This document shows positions 63,543-64,000 of a stretch of DNA of 64,000 nt, one piece after another. How positions within the stretch are numbered: position 1 is the first letter of the stretch; each line of letters begins with the position of its first letter. Location: NCBI RefSeq assembly GCF_001667945.1, contig NZ_LZJK01000046.1, positions 96,385-160,384 of the forward strand, written 5' to 3'. Below the pieces are notes generated by a model. The model was given only the letters and a program-made list of their open reading frames with translations. It made no database searches and was not told the DNA's origin. The DNA is from Mycolicibacter sinensis. Its GTDB lineage: Bacteria; Actinomycetota; Actinomycetes; Mycobacteriales; Mycobacteriaceae. Position numbers and translations under genes: made by a program.

Positions 63543-64000
63543 CCGGCCCGCCAACCGTCGGGCAGCAATGGCAGCCGTGGGCTGTCGGCGAATTCCGCCG
63601 CGGCCAGCCGGGTCAAGCCGGTCGCGTTGACGCCCGGCCTGCTCACGCTCCCGCTGTCGCCCAGCGGCCCCGCCCCCTGGCCCGAGTCGGCGCCGACTTT
63701 GATTACGGCGTCGCCGTGGTCGCGTTTGATCGCGCGCCGGCGGCGGCGCGCGCGTGCTCGTGCGGTGGCCGCAGCCGCCACAGCGGCAGCATCCGGCTCC
63801 GGTGCTTTCCTGCTGGCGCTCGCTGGGGCACTCGCCCCGGCGCCGGTGCCGACCCGCGGCGTGCATCCGGGCCCGCCGCCGACCAGGTACGGGTAGGCAA
63901 ACGCCTGTGCTGCCGCCGGCGGGGGCGCCGGGGCCGGCGGGGGCCGGCGGGTGGGCAGCGGCGGGGGCGAGTGCCCCAGCGAGCGCCAGCAGGAAAGCAC
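63539..64000 (-). CDS. PPE-PPW family protein, C-terminal part only
   Basis: Partial gene that continues beyond the right edge. The visible 153 residues include FAYPYLVGGGPG, SASASRKAPEPD, an Ala/Arg-rich ARARARRRRRAIKRDHGD stretch and the end TGLTRLAAAEFADSPRLPLLPDGW. This order is the hallmark of the PPE-PPW subgroup C-terminus. The N-terminal PPE domain is outside the window. The first about 13 residues visible (to 63961) lie in an inverted copy of 63802-63841 and do not read like a normal PPE sequence. Confidence 0.75.
   Translation of the reverse strand: MLSCWRSLGHSPPPLPTRRPPPAPAPPPAAAQAFAYPYLVGGGPGCTPRVGTGAGASAPASASRKAPEPDAAAVAAAATARARARRRRRAIKRDHGDAVIKVGADSGQGAGPLGDSGSVSRPGVNATGLTRLAAAEFADSPRLPLLPDGWRAG
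63802..63841. repeat. Left arm of 40-bp inverted repeat
   Basis: Matches the reverse complement of the last 40 bases of the window (63961-64000) at 39 of 40 positions, with weaker similarity continuing inward. Both arms lie in the PPE gene. Confidence 0.8.
63961..64000. repeat. Right arm of 40-bp inverted repeat
   Basis: Reverse complement of 63802-63841 with a single mismatch. The repeat is cut by the window edge, so its full length is unknown. Confidence 0.8.

Overview
The window is high-GC actinobacterial DNA and almost certainly comes from a member of the Mycobacteriaceae. From memory of the M. tuberculosis (Mtb) map, the gene order matches Rv1497 to Rv1454c read in reverse. The lineage is supported by fabG1-inhA, ripA-ripB, the moxR1 chaperone cluster, the suf operon, mptB and a PPE-PPW family C-terminus at the right edge. 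No rRNA, tRNA or CRISPR array was seen.

Layout. (1) 110-7473, minus strand: mutA-mutB-meaB (methylmalonyl-CoA mutase and its GTPase chaperone), then a LipL-type esterase and a TesA-like thioesterase. (2) 7639-12666: a TVP38-type membrane protein, a deazaflavin-dependent oxidoreductase, a nitronate monooxygenase, an aquaporin-like channel with an altered pore motif, and an NfeD/SPFH/DoxX-like membrane operon. (3) 12678-13330: a decayed IS5-type element with intact terminal repeats. (4) 13398-22301: an Rv1486c-like protein, ferrochelatase, inhA, fabG1, two VWA-type proteins, moxR1, ripB and ripA. (5) 22546-29869: an Rv1476-like protein, aconitase, a TetR regulator, a small HTH protein, an ABC-F ATPase, EchA12-like hydratase and thioredoxin. 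(6) 30048-48050: an accessory block. (7) 48188-57288, minus strand: a Tat lipoprotein amidohydrolase, an MBL protein, and the SUF iron-sulfur operon sufR-B-D-C-S-U-T. (8) 57431-64000: mptB, an ABC exporter, ctaA, an Rv1455-like protein, a quinone oxidoreductase and the partial PPE gene.

The most notable part is 32004-46204. Three tightly overlapping genes encode a 1702-residue YprA/MrfA-type helicase (DEAD/DEAH core, DUF1998-type cysteine cluster and a C-terminal Vsr/DUF559-like nuclease), a DrmD-like SNF2 helicase, and a 1370-residue DrmMI/PglX-like adenine methyltransferase. A fourth gene encodes a 663-residue protein with a HEPN-type Rx4H motif. This looks like a DISARM-related antiphage system, close to what I recall being described as ARMADA, with an added HEPN candidate. 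It is followed by a short possibly truncated ORF, a HigBA-like toxin-antitoxin pair with a palindromic operator, and an orphan MbcA-like HTH protein.

A second unusual feature is a 47-bp element with inverted ends that lies in frame inside two unrelated genes: twice in mutA and once in mptB. Its end bases co-vary. It resembles the in-frame palindromic elements known from Rickettsia.
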